From assembly GCF_000379445.1 (NCBI RefSeq), contig NZ_KB902271.1:62001-126000 (forward strand): a stretch of 64,000 nucleotides of DNA, written 5' to 3'. The position numbers and the translations under genes are program-made. Source of the stretch: Fangia hongkongensis FSC776 = DSM 21703 (GTDB taxonomy: Bacteria; Pseudomonadota; Gammaproteobacteria; Francisellales; Francisellaceae). Shown piece after piece: positions 1-9,273 of this stretch; positions within the stretch are counted from its first letter, which is position 1; the number at the start of each line of letters is the position of its first letter. The notes under the pieces were generated by a model. It did no database searches, was not told the origin of the DNA, and saw nothing but the letters and a program-made list of their open reading frames with translations.

Positions 1-279
1 AGAGTCAGGGTTTCTCACTGCACTTGTTGTTGTTAATGTATAATTTTGTAAGGTTTCACGATAGTGTTCCGGCCTTTTTTCTATATTAGCAAGAGTGTCA
101 CTTAACGCACTATCTGTTTTGGCTCGCTGTCGTATTTCTTGGCGAATTTCGCCATTTTGATTGTAAAATACATCATGAATAGTAGGCTCTACTTCACCTA
201 TATCCGCATCAAAATTAATATAACTTAGCTCACTTAATACCGCCGCATCTCGATCAGTTACTTGTCTAGCACTACTCAT
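1..279 (-). CDS. partial protein, possibly lipase-like (5' end only)
   Basis: This is the first 93 codons of a minus-strand gene that runs off the left edge. The ATG (277-279) shares one base with the TAA of the upstream gene, forming TAATG, so the two are translationally coupled. The N-terminus has no signal peptide. Its opening (VTDRDAAVLSELSYINFD) resembles the start of Mbeg1/DUF2974-like and class 3 lipase-like hydrolases, where a D-A-x-L-x-E-L-S-Y pattern is common, but the catalytic part lies outside the window. The function is therefore a weak inference. Coupling to a single-pass membrane protein would fit a secreted effector with its partner, but nothing here proves that. Confidence 0.6.
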   Translation of the reverse strand, partial: MSSARQVTDRDAAVLSELSYINFDADIGEVEPTIHDVFYNQNGEIRQEIRQRAKTDSALSDTLANIEKRPEHYRETLQNYTLTTTSAVRNPDS

Positions 280-1244
280 TATACACGCTCCCGCTTATCT
301 TTAGATTGCTCTTTATTTTTCTGCTGTAATACTTCTTCTTTAGGGTAAAACCAAGTAATAAACTGGGCAATATCTTGAGGTGAGTGAATCTTATCGATAT
401 CATCATAACGAACAAAGCCATATTCATTGGCCTTTGGATTGTTAGGGTCCTTTTTCATTCGCCTTGCATCAATATTAAGATCGGCGATTCGCGCTTTTTT
501 ATACTGATGCCATAATGCCTGAGTTAACTGCCCAGCTAGCTGATTAATATCCCTGCCCGGTAAGTAGTAAAATGAATACTCAATATTGATATCAGAAAAA
601 CCCTTTTTCTTGAGCATTTGTATCAAATCATAGGTTTGCACTTCCATTCTCTTAAGCGATTGCTGTGTTAATGGAAAATTAAAAGCAACATCAACGCCAA
701 TTTTTAAATGCTTACCATATTCTCTCACCCAGTCATTTAATGACAGTCGCCTGCTGTGAAGTGCATACAAGGCATCTTCATTACCAAAGACAGTACCAGA
801 GCCGACCCCAACAACACCATGCTCTGGGCTAATTCTCTCCATATAAGGTTGAATCATCGCCCACGCCTGAATGCTGATTTGTTTACGCAAATATCCATCC
901 ACCATCCGCTTACTATGAGGCCCTGACAGCATCACATTAAAAACAAATTGTGGCTTTCCTTTTGGGTAGGCTCCATATTGATATATATTTGCCTCGCTCG
1001 CATAACGCCCTGATCCTGACTTAATTTCAAAATCCTTGTTATATTTCTCCTTCAGTAATTGTTGTGCATACACTCCTACTTTTGCAATTTGATACTTTTC
1101 ATAACATCTCCAAATACTCACCAGCAGTAGTATAAATACAATAACAGCAACAATACTTAACAGGGTTATCCACGCCTTGGCTTTTTTGCGCTGCAAAATA
1201 ATCCGTTTTTGCGCTTGCTCGTCACTTAGATCCTTTTCACTCAT
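279..1244 (-). CDS. hypothetical single-pass membrane protein
   Basis: I do not recognise this 321-residue protein. Residues 1-24 are polar and rich in K, Q and R. One strong membrane segment follows at about 25-46 (WITLLSIVAVIVFILLLVSI), and the rest is a soluble domain that should lie in the periplasm (positive-inside rule). The stretch LLKEKYNKDFEIKSGSG just after the membrane segment resembles the opening of small bacterial lipoprotein/immunity-like families, which is only a hint. It precedes and overlaps by one base the partial lipase-like gene, so they form an operon. Upstream, 1263-1286 carries a 7-bp dyad (TATTGAT/ATCAATA, 10-nt spacer) where a promoter or operator would be expected. 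Confidence 0.65.
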   Translation of the reverse strand: MSEKDLSDEQAQKRIILQRKKAKAWITLLSIVAVIVFILLLVSIWRCYEKYQIAKVGVYAQQLLKEKYNKDFEIKSGSGRYASEANIYQYGAYPKGKPQFVFNVMLSGPHSKRMVDGYLRKQISIQAWAMIQPYMERISPEHGVVGVGSGTVFGNEDALYALHSRRLSLNDWVREYGKHLKIGVDVAFNFPLTQQSLKRMEVQTYDLIQMLKKKGFSDINIEYSFYYLPGRDINQLAGQLTQALWHQYKKARIADLNIDARRMKKDPNNPKANEYGFVRYDDIDKIHSPQDIAQFITWFYPKEEVLQQKNKEQSKDKRERV

Positions 1245-1303
1245 CGCTCAATCACTTTATTCTATTGATTACATAAGCTATCAATACATTAATAGCTGCC
1301 CCG

Positions 1304-1330
1304 CATGGTTAGTTTTATTCTCTAACCATG
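1304..1330. repeat. 9-bp perfect inverted repeat between miaA and the 321-residue gene
   Basis: CATGGTTAG (1304-1312) and CTAACCATG (1322-1330) are perfect complements separated by 9 nt. The element lies in the 144-bp gap after miaA. No T-run follows on either strand, so it is not a standard intrinsic terminator. It may be an RNA-processing hairpin or a protein-binding site. Confidence 0.6.
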
Positions 1331-1388
1331 TAAGTCTAGCTCAAAAGATAAAAGAGTGAAAAACAGACAAAAAACAGTGCTTTTACTG

Positions 1389-2327
1389 TTACATTTTAGT
1401 CCATCTATTAATCCATGATTTGATGGCACTTAACTTTGAAGCATCACTTAAATTTGCATCCATATAATCACATGAATAAGGCCAATTACGAATCCATGTC
1501 AACTGCCTTTTTGCAAGCTGTCTTGTTGCAACAATGCTCTTATAAACAAAATCATCATAGCTAATATCACCTTGAAGATATTGCCATGCTTGACGATAAC
1601 CAACTGAGCGCATTGATGGTAAATCAACATCCATTTTATCATGCTGAAAAAGTGCCTCTACTTCTTCTAGAAAACCCATTTTCAGCATTTGCTGAAAGCG
1701 CATTTCAATTTTTTTATGTAGCTTGGCTCTATCCTCTGGCACAAATGCCATCACCTTCAAGCTCTCGCCTATACCGCCTTTTTTTTGCTCTGTTGCAATA
1801 AGCTCGGAATAGGCCTTATTTGCACTTAAAGTAATTTCAAGCGCACGCTGCACACGCTGAGTATCCGTTGCAGATAAACTCGTTGCACTAGTGGGATCTT
1901 TCTCCTTTAGTAGTTGATAACTTTCACTAAGTGATTGCTCACGCACCTTTTTTCGTATTACCGGGTCAACTTCAGGCAAAGAAGATATTCCTTCAACCAG
2001 CCCCTTTAGATAAAGCATCGTCCCGCCAACAAAAAGGACATTTTTCCCCTGTTGCCAAATAGCATCAATCAGTACTTTCGCATCGTCGATAAAACGGCTA
2101 ACTGAATAACTCTCCCATGGCTCAATAATATCAATTAAATGATGCTTGACTCCTTCTTGCTCTTCAATGCTTGGTTTGGCTGTACCAATATCCATTCTTT
2201 TATAAACAAGGGCTGAATCAACGCTAATAATCTCAGCATTAAGACACTTCGCAAGTTCAATAGATACGCTGGTTTTTCCTGCTGCTGTGGGACCTGTTAT
2301 TGCAAATATTGGCTGTGATTTAGCCAT
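1389..2327 (-). CDS. miaA: tRNA dimethylallyltransferase MiaA
   Basis: MiaA transfers a dimethylallyl group to N6 of A37 in tRNAs that read UNN codons. The 312-residue product has the P-loop GPTAAGKTS near its N-terminus, the DSALVYKRMDIGTAKP substrate-binding motif and the family's TRQLAKRQLTW region near the C-terminus. I chose the ATG at 2327 (MAKSQPIFAITG) rather than the longer in-frame opening at 2393, because the extra 22 residues are not MiaA-like and lie inside ppiD. With this start the gene overlaps the ppiD stop (2320) by 8 bp, which implies translational coupling. The usual gammaproteobacterial neighbour hfq does not follow. Confidence 0.95.
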   Translation of the reverse strand: MAKSQPIFAITGPTAAGKTSVSIELAKCLNAEIISVDSALVYKRMDIGTAKPSIEEQEGVKHHLIDIIEPWESYSVSRFIDDAKVLIDAIWQQGKNVLFVGGTMLYLKGLVEGISSLPEVDPVIRKKVREQSLSESYQLLKEKDPTSATSLSATDTQRVQRALEITLSANKAYSELIATEQKKGGIGESLKVMAFVPEDRAKLHKKIEMRFQQMLKMGFLEEVEALFQHDKMDVDLPSMRSVGYRQAWQYLQGDISYDDFVYKSIVATRQLAKRQLTWIRNWPYSCDYMDANLSDASKLSAIKSWINRWTKM

Positions 2328-4059
2328 TTGTTTGCAAAATGTGTTGATTAATCTCAACTGGAATTTCATGGTGAAGCGCCTGAACATAATCATTTGCTTC
2401 TATGGTGGCATAGTTATTTTGAAGTGCTTGAGTATTTTGATTGCTAGGTTTACCTTTAATGACTTTTGTCAGTGAAAATACCCAAAACGCCTCTTTATCG
2501 CGAACCACTTCATATTGCCCTTTTGGCGCTTTAAACACAGCCGTTAAAATCGCCTCTGGCAAATTATCATCCCGTGAAATGGTTTTATTCTGTCCTTTTG
2601 ATAAACCAGATGGTGTTTTATCAGCGTTAAGCTCATCTTTAACTTGCTGAGCTTCCTTTTTAGCAAGTGCAAGTGACTGCTCTACAACATAGGCTTTTTT
2701 AACTTTCTCTTTGACATCCGCAAAAGCCAACGTATGCGCTGGATTAATGTTATCAACGCGATAAATAATACCCGAGCTTTGTCCCTGCGTTACAAAACCT
2801 TGCTTCTTATCATGTTCAAAAATACTCTGTTGTAACTTCGCATTGCCTTCAACACCATAACTACTGTCGCCCATTGAAAAAGCTTTTGATTTTTCTACTT
2901 TAAGCTTATTGTCACTCACCACCTGCTTAAACTGGGTGTTATTCATGCTTGTCAGCACCTCATTAAACTTCTCACGTGCAGCACGATTCGCTAAAATCTT
3001 ACGAACAACAGGGCTTGCCTCCTCTAAACTCATCGGTTTTGGTGCACTAATGGTTTTTAGCACCACATACTCATTCTCAGTCAACTCTTTAACAGGAGAA
3101 GCCTTAGTGAGTTGAAATAAAATAAAATCACTATAACTTTTAGCATCTTGAGCTGTTATATTTTGAATGGGCTTTTCTGTCAGCTCTTTTTTCTGCGCTG
3201 GTGATAAAAGCTCACCTTTTTCAAGTGCTGTAACGATAGCGTCTTTATCTTTTGCCTCTTTTTTAATTGTCACAACCACACCTGAGCGCATTTCTGCTGT
3301 TGTAAGAAACGCTTTATTCTGATTGTAATAACTTTGAATGTCTGCCGTTGTTACTTTATCTGGCTGAGCAAACTGCGTGCTTGCCAATGAGACATAAGAG
3401 ATTACAGCCGACTCAGGTACATGATAATGCTCTTTATGGGACAGATAATATGCTTTTAACGCTTTATCACTGACATCAACATTTTTCTTATAGTCTTTTG
3501 CATCAAATGTGTAATAGTGTATAACACGCTTTTGCTTTTCTAATGCAATATAAGCAGTTTGCTCAGCTGGCAGCACAAAGCCACTTCCAATAACCGGATT
3601 TAAAATACTGGATGTTAAAAGGTTACTTGCAATCATAGATTTAATTGCACCAGCGCCACCATAATATTGCGCAATTTCATCAAACTTTTTCGCCGAGTAT
3701 TTACCATTATCCTGAAAAGCTGGATTCGCAAATATTGCACTACTTACGGCACCTTGTGTAATACTAACACCTGATTTTTTCGCATCTTGCTGCAATAATG
3801 CCTGATCAACGAGCTGGTTTAATGTTTTTTTCGCTAATGCTTTTTGATCGCCACCTGAAGCACTTGTATTTTGCTGTAGCATCTGGCGATAACTATTCTC
3901 AGAAATCTGTGCATCACCAACTTTAGCTACCGCTTGTGGAGAAACACCGCCTGAAACAAAAAAATAACTAATTCCGGTTAACACAAAAACGGCACCAACA
4001 ACAATGATGATAATCCAAGTAACCCAGCCTTTAAATTTGTCATTAATTGATTGCAACAT
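2320..4059 (-). CDS. ppiD: PpiD-like periplasmic peptidyl-prolyl isomerase / chaperone
   Basis: This 579-residue protein has the PpiD layout: a short cytoplasmic start, one membrane anchor at about 14-33 (WIIIIVVGAVFVLTGISYFF), a SurA/PpiD-type chaperone region and a central parvulin-like segment. The family helps outer-membrane and periplasmic proteins fold after they leave the Sec translocon. The position after hupB and lon matches the conserved lon-hupB-ppiD order. An A+G-rich AGAAGG stretch lies upstream of the ATG. The parvulin region is divergent, as in E. coli PpiD, so isomerase activity may be weak. The 3' end overlaps miaA by 8 bp. Confidence 0.9.
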   Translation of the reverse strand: MLQSINDKFKGWVTWIIIIVVGAVFVLTGISYFFVSGGVSPQAVAKVGDAQISENSYRQMLQQNTSASGGDQKALAKKTLNQLVDQALLQQDAKKSGVSITQGAVSSAIFANPAFQDNGKYSAKKFDEIAQYYGGAGAIKSMIASNLLTSSILNPVIGSGFVLPAEQTAYIALEKQKRVIHYYTFDAKDYKKNVDVSDKALKAYYLSHKEHYHVPESAVISYVSLASTQFAQPDKVTTADIQSYYNQNKAFLTTAEMRSGVVVTIKKEAKDKDAIVTALEKGELLSPAQKKELTEKPIQNITAQDAKSYSDFILFQLTKASPVKELTENEYVVLKTISAPKPMSLEEASPVVRKILANRAAREKFNEVLTSMNNTQFKQVVSDNKLKVEKSKAFSMGDSSYGVEGNAKLQQSIFEHDKKQGFVTQGQSSGIIYRVDNINPAHTLAFADVKEKVKKAYVVEQSLALAKKEAQQVKDELNADKTPSGLSKGQNKTISRDDNLPEAILTAVFKAPKGQYEVVRDKEAFWVFSLTKVIKGKPSNQNTQALQNNYATIEANDYVQALHHEIPVEINQHILQTNG

Positions 4060-4203
4060 AATATAGAAAAAACCTTCTAAGCTTATTTATCAATCTAGCT
4101 TACTACGCTTATAAATCACAGCGGCCATTATAAGCCTGCCAGTGTCAGTGTAATAACCCAGAAAATATCTTTATTTACGATTGGTATATTATCATGCCAA
4201 TGC

Positions 4204-4231
4204 AAAAAAGGCATGCTCCGCATGCCTTTAA
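4204..4231 (-). terminator. intrinsic terminator after hupB
   Basis: Read on the minus strand, a stem AAAGGCATGC / GCATGCCTTT with loop GGA is followed by a T-run. It lies about 57 bp past the hupB stop and separates hupB from ppiD. Confidence 0.88.
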
Positions 4232-4287
4232 TGTTTATTATTCTTTCAACTTAGAAGCCTAGCTAAAGCTAAGCTTACAATAGATGC

Positions 4288-4560
4288 TTAGTTTACAGCA
4301 TCTTTAAGTAATTTACCTGCTTTAAACGCTGGCGACTTAGATGCTTTAATTTTCATCTTCTCACCAGTTTTTGGGTTACGTCCATCACGTGCAGCTCTTT
4401 CACGAACTTGAAATGAACCGAAACCAACAAGCGTTACAGTGTCACCTTTTTTAAGTGCATTTGTAATTGCATCAATTGCAGCATCCAAGGCGCGATGAGC
4501 GACCTCTTTTTTGACATCAGCATCTTTTGCAATCGCATTAACTAATTCACTCTTATTCAC
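4288..4560 (-). CDS. hupB: DNA-binding protein HU
   Basis: This 90-residue protein is a histone-like HU subunit, which bends and compacts DNA as a dimer. It is full length, opens with [16 protein letters not shown] and has the family signature [21 protein letters not shown] at about 46-66, which forms the DNA-gripping arm. The start codon is GTG (4558-4560), preceded by an AGAGGAAAAGG ribosome-binding region. A strong promoter at 4630-4658 and a terminator at 4204-4231 make it an independent transcription unit inside the lon-ppiD cluster, which suits an abundant nucleoid protein. Confidence 0.97.
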   Translation of the reverse strand: MNKSELVNAIAKDADVKKEVAHRALDAAIDAITNALKKGDTVTLVGFGSFQVRERAARDGRNPKTGEKMKIKASKSPAFKAGKLLKDAVN

Positions 4561-4629
4561 AAGCCTTTTCCTCTTTCGTTAGTTGATAAAACATTACCCA
4601 AACCCAGCTAAGCCAAGTTGTTACGCTAA

Positions 4630-4658
4630 TTTATAGCAAGCGATTAAAGGCACGTCAA
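4630..4658 (-). promoter_or_regulatory. sigma-70-type promoter of hupB
   Basis: On the minus strand a -35 TTGACG (4653-4658) and a -10 TATAAA (4630-4635) are separated by exactly 17 bp. Both boxes match consensus at five of six positions. The predicted start site lies about 60 nt upstream of the hupB GTG. Confidence 0.8.
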
Positions 4659-4689
4659 CTCGATTGATTGCGAATTTACAGTTTTTTCA

Positions 4690-7092
4690 TCAATTCTGCA
4701 CAAAAAGCGCTCTAGATAAGACTTCATCGATGGTTTTTACTGGAATAATCGCCAATCCCTCTTTGACATTATCTGGAATTTCTTGCAGATCTTTTTCGTT
4801 GTCTTTTGGAATAAGCACTGTAGTAATTCCACCTCGAAGTGCCGCAAGAAGCTTCTCTTTTAAGCCACCAATTGGAAGCACATCACCTCTTAGTGTAATC
4901 TCACCTGTCATCGCAACTTCTTTACGCACAGGTTTGCCACTCATTGCAGAGAGCATCGCTGTACACATCGCAATACCTGCACTTGGGCCATCTTTTGGTG
5001 TTGCACCTTCAGGCACATGGATATGGAAATCATGATGATCATAAAAATCATCCTTCACGCCAAACTCTTTTGCCTTAGTACGCACAACGGTCATCGCCGC
5101 GTGAATGGACTCCTCCATCACTTCACCAAGCTTACCTGTTGTTTTGAGTTTACCTTTACCGCTCACCGCAACTGCCTCAATTGTCAGCAAATCACCGCCC
5201 ACTTCAGTCCAAGCAAGTCCTGTGACTTGACCAACGGCATTTTGCTCTTGCGCCAAACCATAGTCATAGCGCTTCACACCAAGATAATCATTTAGATTTT
5301 TACTGGTGATACGAACCGCCTTGGCTTTTGTTTTTTTCGTCGTTGATGATTTGTCCTTCTTATTTGTCAGCAATATTTTCTTAACTGTCTTTCTGCAAAG
5401 TTTATTGATCTCCTGCTGCAAGCGTCTCACCCCAGCTTCACGCGTGTAATAGCGGATAATATCCATAATAACCGCTTTATCTATTGTGATTTCACTCTCT
5501 TTTAGACCGTTATCTTTTATTGCTTTTGGAACAAGATAATTCAGTGCAATATTCATCTTTTCATCTTCGGTGTAACCGGAAAGATAAATAATTTCCATAC
5601 GATCACGAAGTGCATCTGGAATGTTTAAACTATTGGCAGTTGCCACAAACATTACATCTGAAAGATCATAATCTACCTCAAGGTAGTGATCATTGAATGT
5701 ATTATTTTGCTCTGGATCTAATACCTCAAGCATAGCAGAAGCCGGATCGCCTCTAAAATCTGCCGACATTTTATCGATTTCGTCCAGAAGAAATAATGGA
5801 TTATTAACACCTGCCTTGGTAATTTTTTGCATAATTTGCCCAGGCAGTGCACCAATATAGGTACGTCTATGTCCACGAATTTCTGCTTCATCTTTGACAC
5901 CACCTAGCGCCATTCGGACATATTTTCTTCCAGTTGCGCGCGCAATTGATTGTCCCAGTGAGGTTTTTCCCACACCCGGCGGGCCCACCAAACATAAAAT
6001 CGGGCCTTTTATTTTTTTCATCCTTTGCTGAACCGCTAAATACTCAACAATCCGCTCTTTGACCTTTTCCAAACCAAAGTGATCCTCATCAAGCACTTTC
6101 TCCGCCTGCAAAAGATCTTTTTTCACACGTGTTTTCTTTGTCCATGGTAAATTCACAAGCGTTTCAACATAATTGCGTGAAACATTTGCCTCAGCAGAAG
6201 ATGGCGGCATTGATTTGAGCTTTTTAAGTTCGCCATAAGCCTTCTCTGTTGCCTCTTTCGACATTTTAGCTTGATCAACTTTTTCTTTTAACAAATCCTG
6301 CTCTTGTGCATCATCAATATCGCCTAGCTCTTTATAAATAGCTTTGATCTGCTCATTGAGATAATATTCACGTTGATTTTTCTCAACTTGAGACTTCACT
6401 CGATCTTTAATATTCTTCTCAAGCTCCAGAACATCAATTTCAGCCATTAATAATTGCAGCAAATAAGAAGCTCTATCTTTGATATTTTCAAATGCCAACA
6501 CCTTTTGTTTCTTATCAACTGCTGCTTGAATTTGCGCGGCAATCGTATCAATTAAACGCCCAAGGTGTGTGTCTGACATAATGGACGAAAGCACTTCTTT
6601 TGAAATTTGCCCACTCATCTCAGCAAGGTTTTTAAAGCTTGAAAGCAGCGCTTTAATAAAACCTTTCTCGTCTGATTGTGACAGCTCATCTTTACTCTTA
6701 AGGAGGTGTAGTTGTGCTGCAATAAACGCCATATCATCATGATATTCTTGCACTTTAGCTCTTTGCACACCCTCTACCAGCACCTTAAATGTCCCATCAG
6801 GTAACTTCATTAATTGCAGAATTTTGGCATAGGTTCCAATATTGTATAAATCTTTTGCCACAGGGTTATCAATGCTGTCTGAGGTTTGTGTAACCAATAA
6901 AATCTTCTGTTTGGTTGCATGCGCCTCATTAATTGCTGCAATTGATTTTTCTCTACCAACAAATAACGGAACTGCCATATAGGGATAAACCACAATATCA
7001 CGAAGAGGGACAACAGGAACCAACTCATTAATTTCTGTCATTTCTTCTACATTTGTATGCATTTGATCCTCAACTGTTATCTCTTTACTCAT
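4690..7092 (-). CDS. lon: ATP-dependent protease Lon
   Basis: Lon degrades misfolded and short-lived regulatory proteins in the cytoplasm. The 800-residue product has the N-terminal substrate-binding domain ([20 protein letters not shown] near the start), a coiled-coil middle, an AAA+ module with Walker [10 protein letters not shown] and Walker [11 protein letters not shown], and a C-terminal Ser-Lys protease domain with the catalytic serine in [11 protein letters not shown]. The ATG at 7092 is preferred over an in-frame opening at 7152, because the extra 20 residues are not Lon-like and are encoded inside clpX. The start overlaps the clpX end by 8 bp, so the two genes are translationally coupled. 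Lysine-rich residues ([17 protein letters not shown]) form an unusual linker insert between the AAA+ and protease parts. Confidence 0.97.
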   Translation of the reverse strand: MSKEITVEDQMHTNVEEMTEINELVPVVPLRDIVVYPYMAVPLFVGREKSIAAINEAHATKQKILLVTQTSDSIDNPVAKDLYNIGTYAKILQLMKLPDGTFKVLVEGVQRAKVQEYHDDMAFIAAQLHLLKSKDELSQSDEKGFIKALLSSFKNLAEMSGQISKEVLSSIMSDTHLGRLIDTIAAQIQAAVDKKQKVLAFENIKDRASYLLQLLMAEIDVLELEKNIKDRVKSQVEKNQREYYLNEQIKAIYKELGDIDDAQEQDLLKEKVDQAKMSKEATEKAYGELKKLKSMPPSSAEANVSRNYVETLVNLPWTKKTRVKKDLLQAEKVLDEDHFGLEKVKERIVEYLAVQQRMKKIKGPILCLVGPPGVGKTSLGQSIARATGRKYVRMALGGVKDEAEIRGHRRTYIGALPGQIMQKITKAGVNNPLFLLDEIDKMSADFRGDPASAMLEVLDPEQNNTFNDHYLEVDYDLSDVMFVATANSLNIPDALRDRMEIIYLSGYTEDEKMNIALNYLVPKAIKDNGLKESEITIDKAVIMDIIRYYTREAGVRRLQQEINKLCRKTVKKILLTNKKDKSSTTKKTKAKAVRITSKNLNDYLGVKRYDYGLAQEQNAVGQVTGLAWTEVGGDLLTIEAVAVSGKGKLKTTGKLGEVMEESIHAAMTVVRTKAKEFGVKDDFYDHHDFHIHVPEGATPKDGPSAGIAMCTAMLSAMSGKPVRKEVAMTGEITLRGDVLPIGGLKEKLLAALRGGITTVLIPKDNEKDLQEIPDNVKEGLAIIPVKTIDEVLSRALFVQN

Positions 7093-8392
7093 TAGATGCC
7101 AACCTAAATTCTGCCTGATCCTGTAAAATAACAAGTGGCTGATTTTTACCATTAATCACATCCGCATCGACAACCACTTTCTCAACATTGTCAATAGATG
7201 GCGCCTCAAACATAACATCTAATAATGCATTTTCTAAAATCGAGCGCAGGCCTCTGGCACCTGTCTTTCTCTTTATTGCCTGATGTGCCGCCGCTTTAAT
7301 TGCATCGTCAGTGAACTCAACTTTCACCTCTTCAATTTCAAAAAGCTTGGTATATTGCTTAATAAGTGCATTTTTAGGCTCGGTTAAAATTCGCATTAGG
7401 GCATCTTCATCGAGCTCTTCTAAAATAGCCATAACCGGCAAACGACCAATCAGCTCAGGAATAAGCCCAAATTTAACCAAATCCTCAGGTTCTGCTTGTA
7501 GCATTAAACGGTTATGAACGGCTGGATCATCACTACTGAAAACTTGCGCGCCAAAACCAATGCCCGATTTTTCAGTTCTTTGTTGAATCACCGACTCAAT
7601 GCCTGCAAAAGCACCACCACAGATAAAGAGAATATTGGTTGTATCAACCTGCTCTAAATCTTGTTGCGGGTGTTTGCGCCCTCCTTTTGGTGGCACAGAG
7701 GCTACTGTACCCTCAATCAGTTTTAAAAGCGCTTGTTGCACCCCTTCACCAGAGACATCTCGTGTGATTGATGGATTCTCAGATTTACGTGCGATCTTAT
7801 CAATCTCATCGATATAGATAATCCCTCTTTGAGCGCGCTTAACATCATAATCTGCATTTTGAAGTAGCTTTTGGATAACATTTTCCACATCTTCACCAAC
7901 ATAGCCAGCTTCAGTTAAAGTTGTTGCATCTGCTATGGCAAATGGAACATCTAACATCTTAGCCAGTGTCTGCGCTAAAAGCGTTTTCCCTGAACCGGTT
8001 GGACCCAAAAGCAAGATGTTACTTTTAGACAATGAAACATCATCGCCATTACTGTCTTTTGGATTGAAGATACGTTTATAATGGTTATATACAGCAACAG
8101 CAAGCACCTTTTTAGGGGTGTTCTGACCAATTACATATTGATCTAGGTGTGCTTTAATCTCCATTGGCTTTGGCAACTCTTTAGGCTCTTTGCCAAAAGC
8201 ATCTTCACCTGCCTCTTTGATGTCTTGTTCAATAATTCCTTCACATAAATCAACACATTCATTACAAATATAAACAGAAGGCCCAGCAATCAGTTTTTTG
8301 ACTTCATGCTGCGACTTACCACAAAAAGAGCAATAAAGGGTTTTATTCGATCCAGAATCACTCCCCCCATCGCCTCTTCTTTTTCTTGGCAT
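7085..8392 (-). CDS. clpX: ClpX, ATP-dependent unfoldase subunit of ClpXP
   Basis: ClpX unfolds tagged substrates and feeds them to ClpP. The 435-residue protein has the N-terminal four-cysteine zinc-binding domain (CSFCGKS ... CNECVDLC), Walker [13 protein letters not shown], Walker [11 protein letters not shown] and the IGFG loop that docks on ClpP. The ATG at 8392 is chosen because GAGG lies 8 nt upstream and the protein then opens [10 protein letters not shown], as in the family. A longer ATG at 8434 would add 14 non-conserved residues across this ribosome-binding site. It follows clpP by about 110 bp and overlaps lon by 8 bp. Confidence 0.97.
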   Translation of the reverse strand: MPRKRRGDGGSDSGSNKTLYCSFCGKSQHEVKKLIAGPSVYICNECVDLCEGIIEQDIKEAGEDAFGKEPKELPKPMEIKAHLDQYVIGQNTPKKVLAVAVYNHYKRIFNPKDSNGDDVSLSKSNILLLGPTGSGKTLLAQTLAKMLDVPFAIADATTLTEAGYVGEDVENVIQKLLQNADYDVKRAQRGIIYIDEIDKIARKSENPSITRDVSGEGVQQALLKLIEGTVASVPPKGGRKHPQQDLEQVDTTNILFICGGAFAGIESVIQQRTEKSGIGFGAQVFSSDDPAVHNRLMLQAEPEDLVKFGLIPELIGRLPVMAILEELDEDALMRILTEPKNALIKQYTKLFEIEEVKVEFTDDAIKAAAHQAIKRKTGARGLRSILENALLDVMFEAPSIDNVEKVVVDADVINGKNQPLVILQDQAEFRLASNE

Positions 8393-8502
8393 AGAAATTA
8401 CCTCATTTTGTATATCATATTTATCAAAACTCAACTATAGATGAGAGTAAAATTGTGCTTTTCAAGCAAAATAAGTAAAAGAGCTTCTCTTCATCGATAT
8501 TA

Positions 8503-9111
8503 TTAAGATTTAGCAATACCGGCTCTTGTCTCAATCACTTCATCAATCAAGCCATAGGTTTTTGCCTCTTCGGCCATCATGAAGTTATCTCTGTCTGTAT
8601 CTTGAACCATCTGCTCATAGCTTTTTCCAGTATGACTTGCAAGCACCTGATTTAAGCGCTCTTTAATTCTAAGCATGTTTCGCGCATGGATTTCAACATC
8701 CGATGCCTGACCTCTAAAGCCACCTAATGGCTGGTGAATCATAATCTGAGAATGCGGTAAACTATAGCGTTTACCTTTTGTGCCAGCGGCCAGTAAAACC
8801 GCGCCCATACTTGCAGCAAGACCAATGCAAATTGTGCTTACATTTGGCTTAATGAACTGCATAGTGTCATACACACCCATTCCTGCTGTGACTGAACCGC
8901 CCGGAGAGTTGATATAAAAATAAATATCTTTATCTGGGTTTTCTGACTCCAAAAATAAAAGCTGTGCAATGACAAGATTAGCCGAAGTGTCATTCACCTC
9001 ACCATTTAAAAAAATAATACGTTCTTTTAACAATCTTGAGTAAATATCAAATGATCGCTCACCGCGAGAAGTTTGCTCAATTACCATTGGCACTAAATTA
9101 TTTGTTATCAT
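8503..9111 (-). CDS. clpP: ClpP, proteolytic subunit of ClpXP
   Basis: This 202-residue serine peptidase forms the tetradecameric chamber of ClpXP. The catalytic triad is visible as Ser101 (GLAASMGAV), His126 ([11 protein letters not shown]) and Asp175 (DTDRDNF). The short N-terminal segment before [19 protein letters not shown] matches the usual propeptide. AAAGGTGG precedes the ATG. It lies upstream of clpX and downstream of tig, but a terminator after tig separates it from that gene. Confidence 0.97.
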   Translation of the reverse strand: MITNNLVPMVIEQTSRGERSFDIYSRLLKERIIFLNGEVNDTSANLVIAQLLFLESENPDKDIYFYINSPGGSVTAGMGVYDTMQFIKPNVSTICIGLAASMGAVLLAAGTKGKRYSLPHSQIMIHQPLGGFRGQASDVEIHARNMLRIKERLNQVLASHTGKSYEQMVQDTDRDNFMMAEEAKTYGLIDEVIETRAGIAKS

Positions 9112-9201
9112 CTATTCCACCTTTATGTCTATCTATTAACCTACACTGTCAATAGGCTGTGCTTCTTCTATTTTCTTTGCTTTTCTCATGCATTAAAAAC
9201 C

Positions 9202-9224
9202 AAAAAAAGCCACGATTGTGGCTT
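9202..9224 (-). terminator. intrinsic terminator after tig
   Basis: On the minus strand AAGCCAC-AATC-GTGGCTT is followed by a run of Ts. It lies about 50 bp past the tig stop and separates tig from clpP, so ClpP levels need either read-through or a separate promoter in the 90 bp that remain. Confidence 0.8.
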
Positions 9225-9273
9225 ATAGTGTAATTTGAATATAATGAGATTACTAGTGTTTTAGCCGCGCTAA

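Noticed and set aside
9112-9152. TTGACA at 9147-9152 as a clpP promoter
   Set aside because: The box is perfect, but the -10 at 17 bp is GACATA and the start site would fall almost on the ribosome-binding site. I could not support it.
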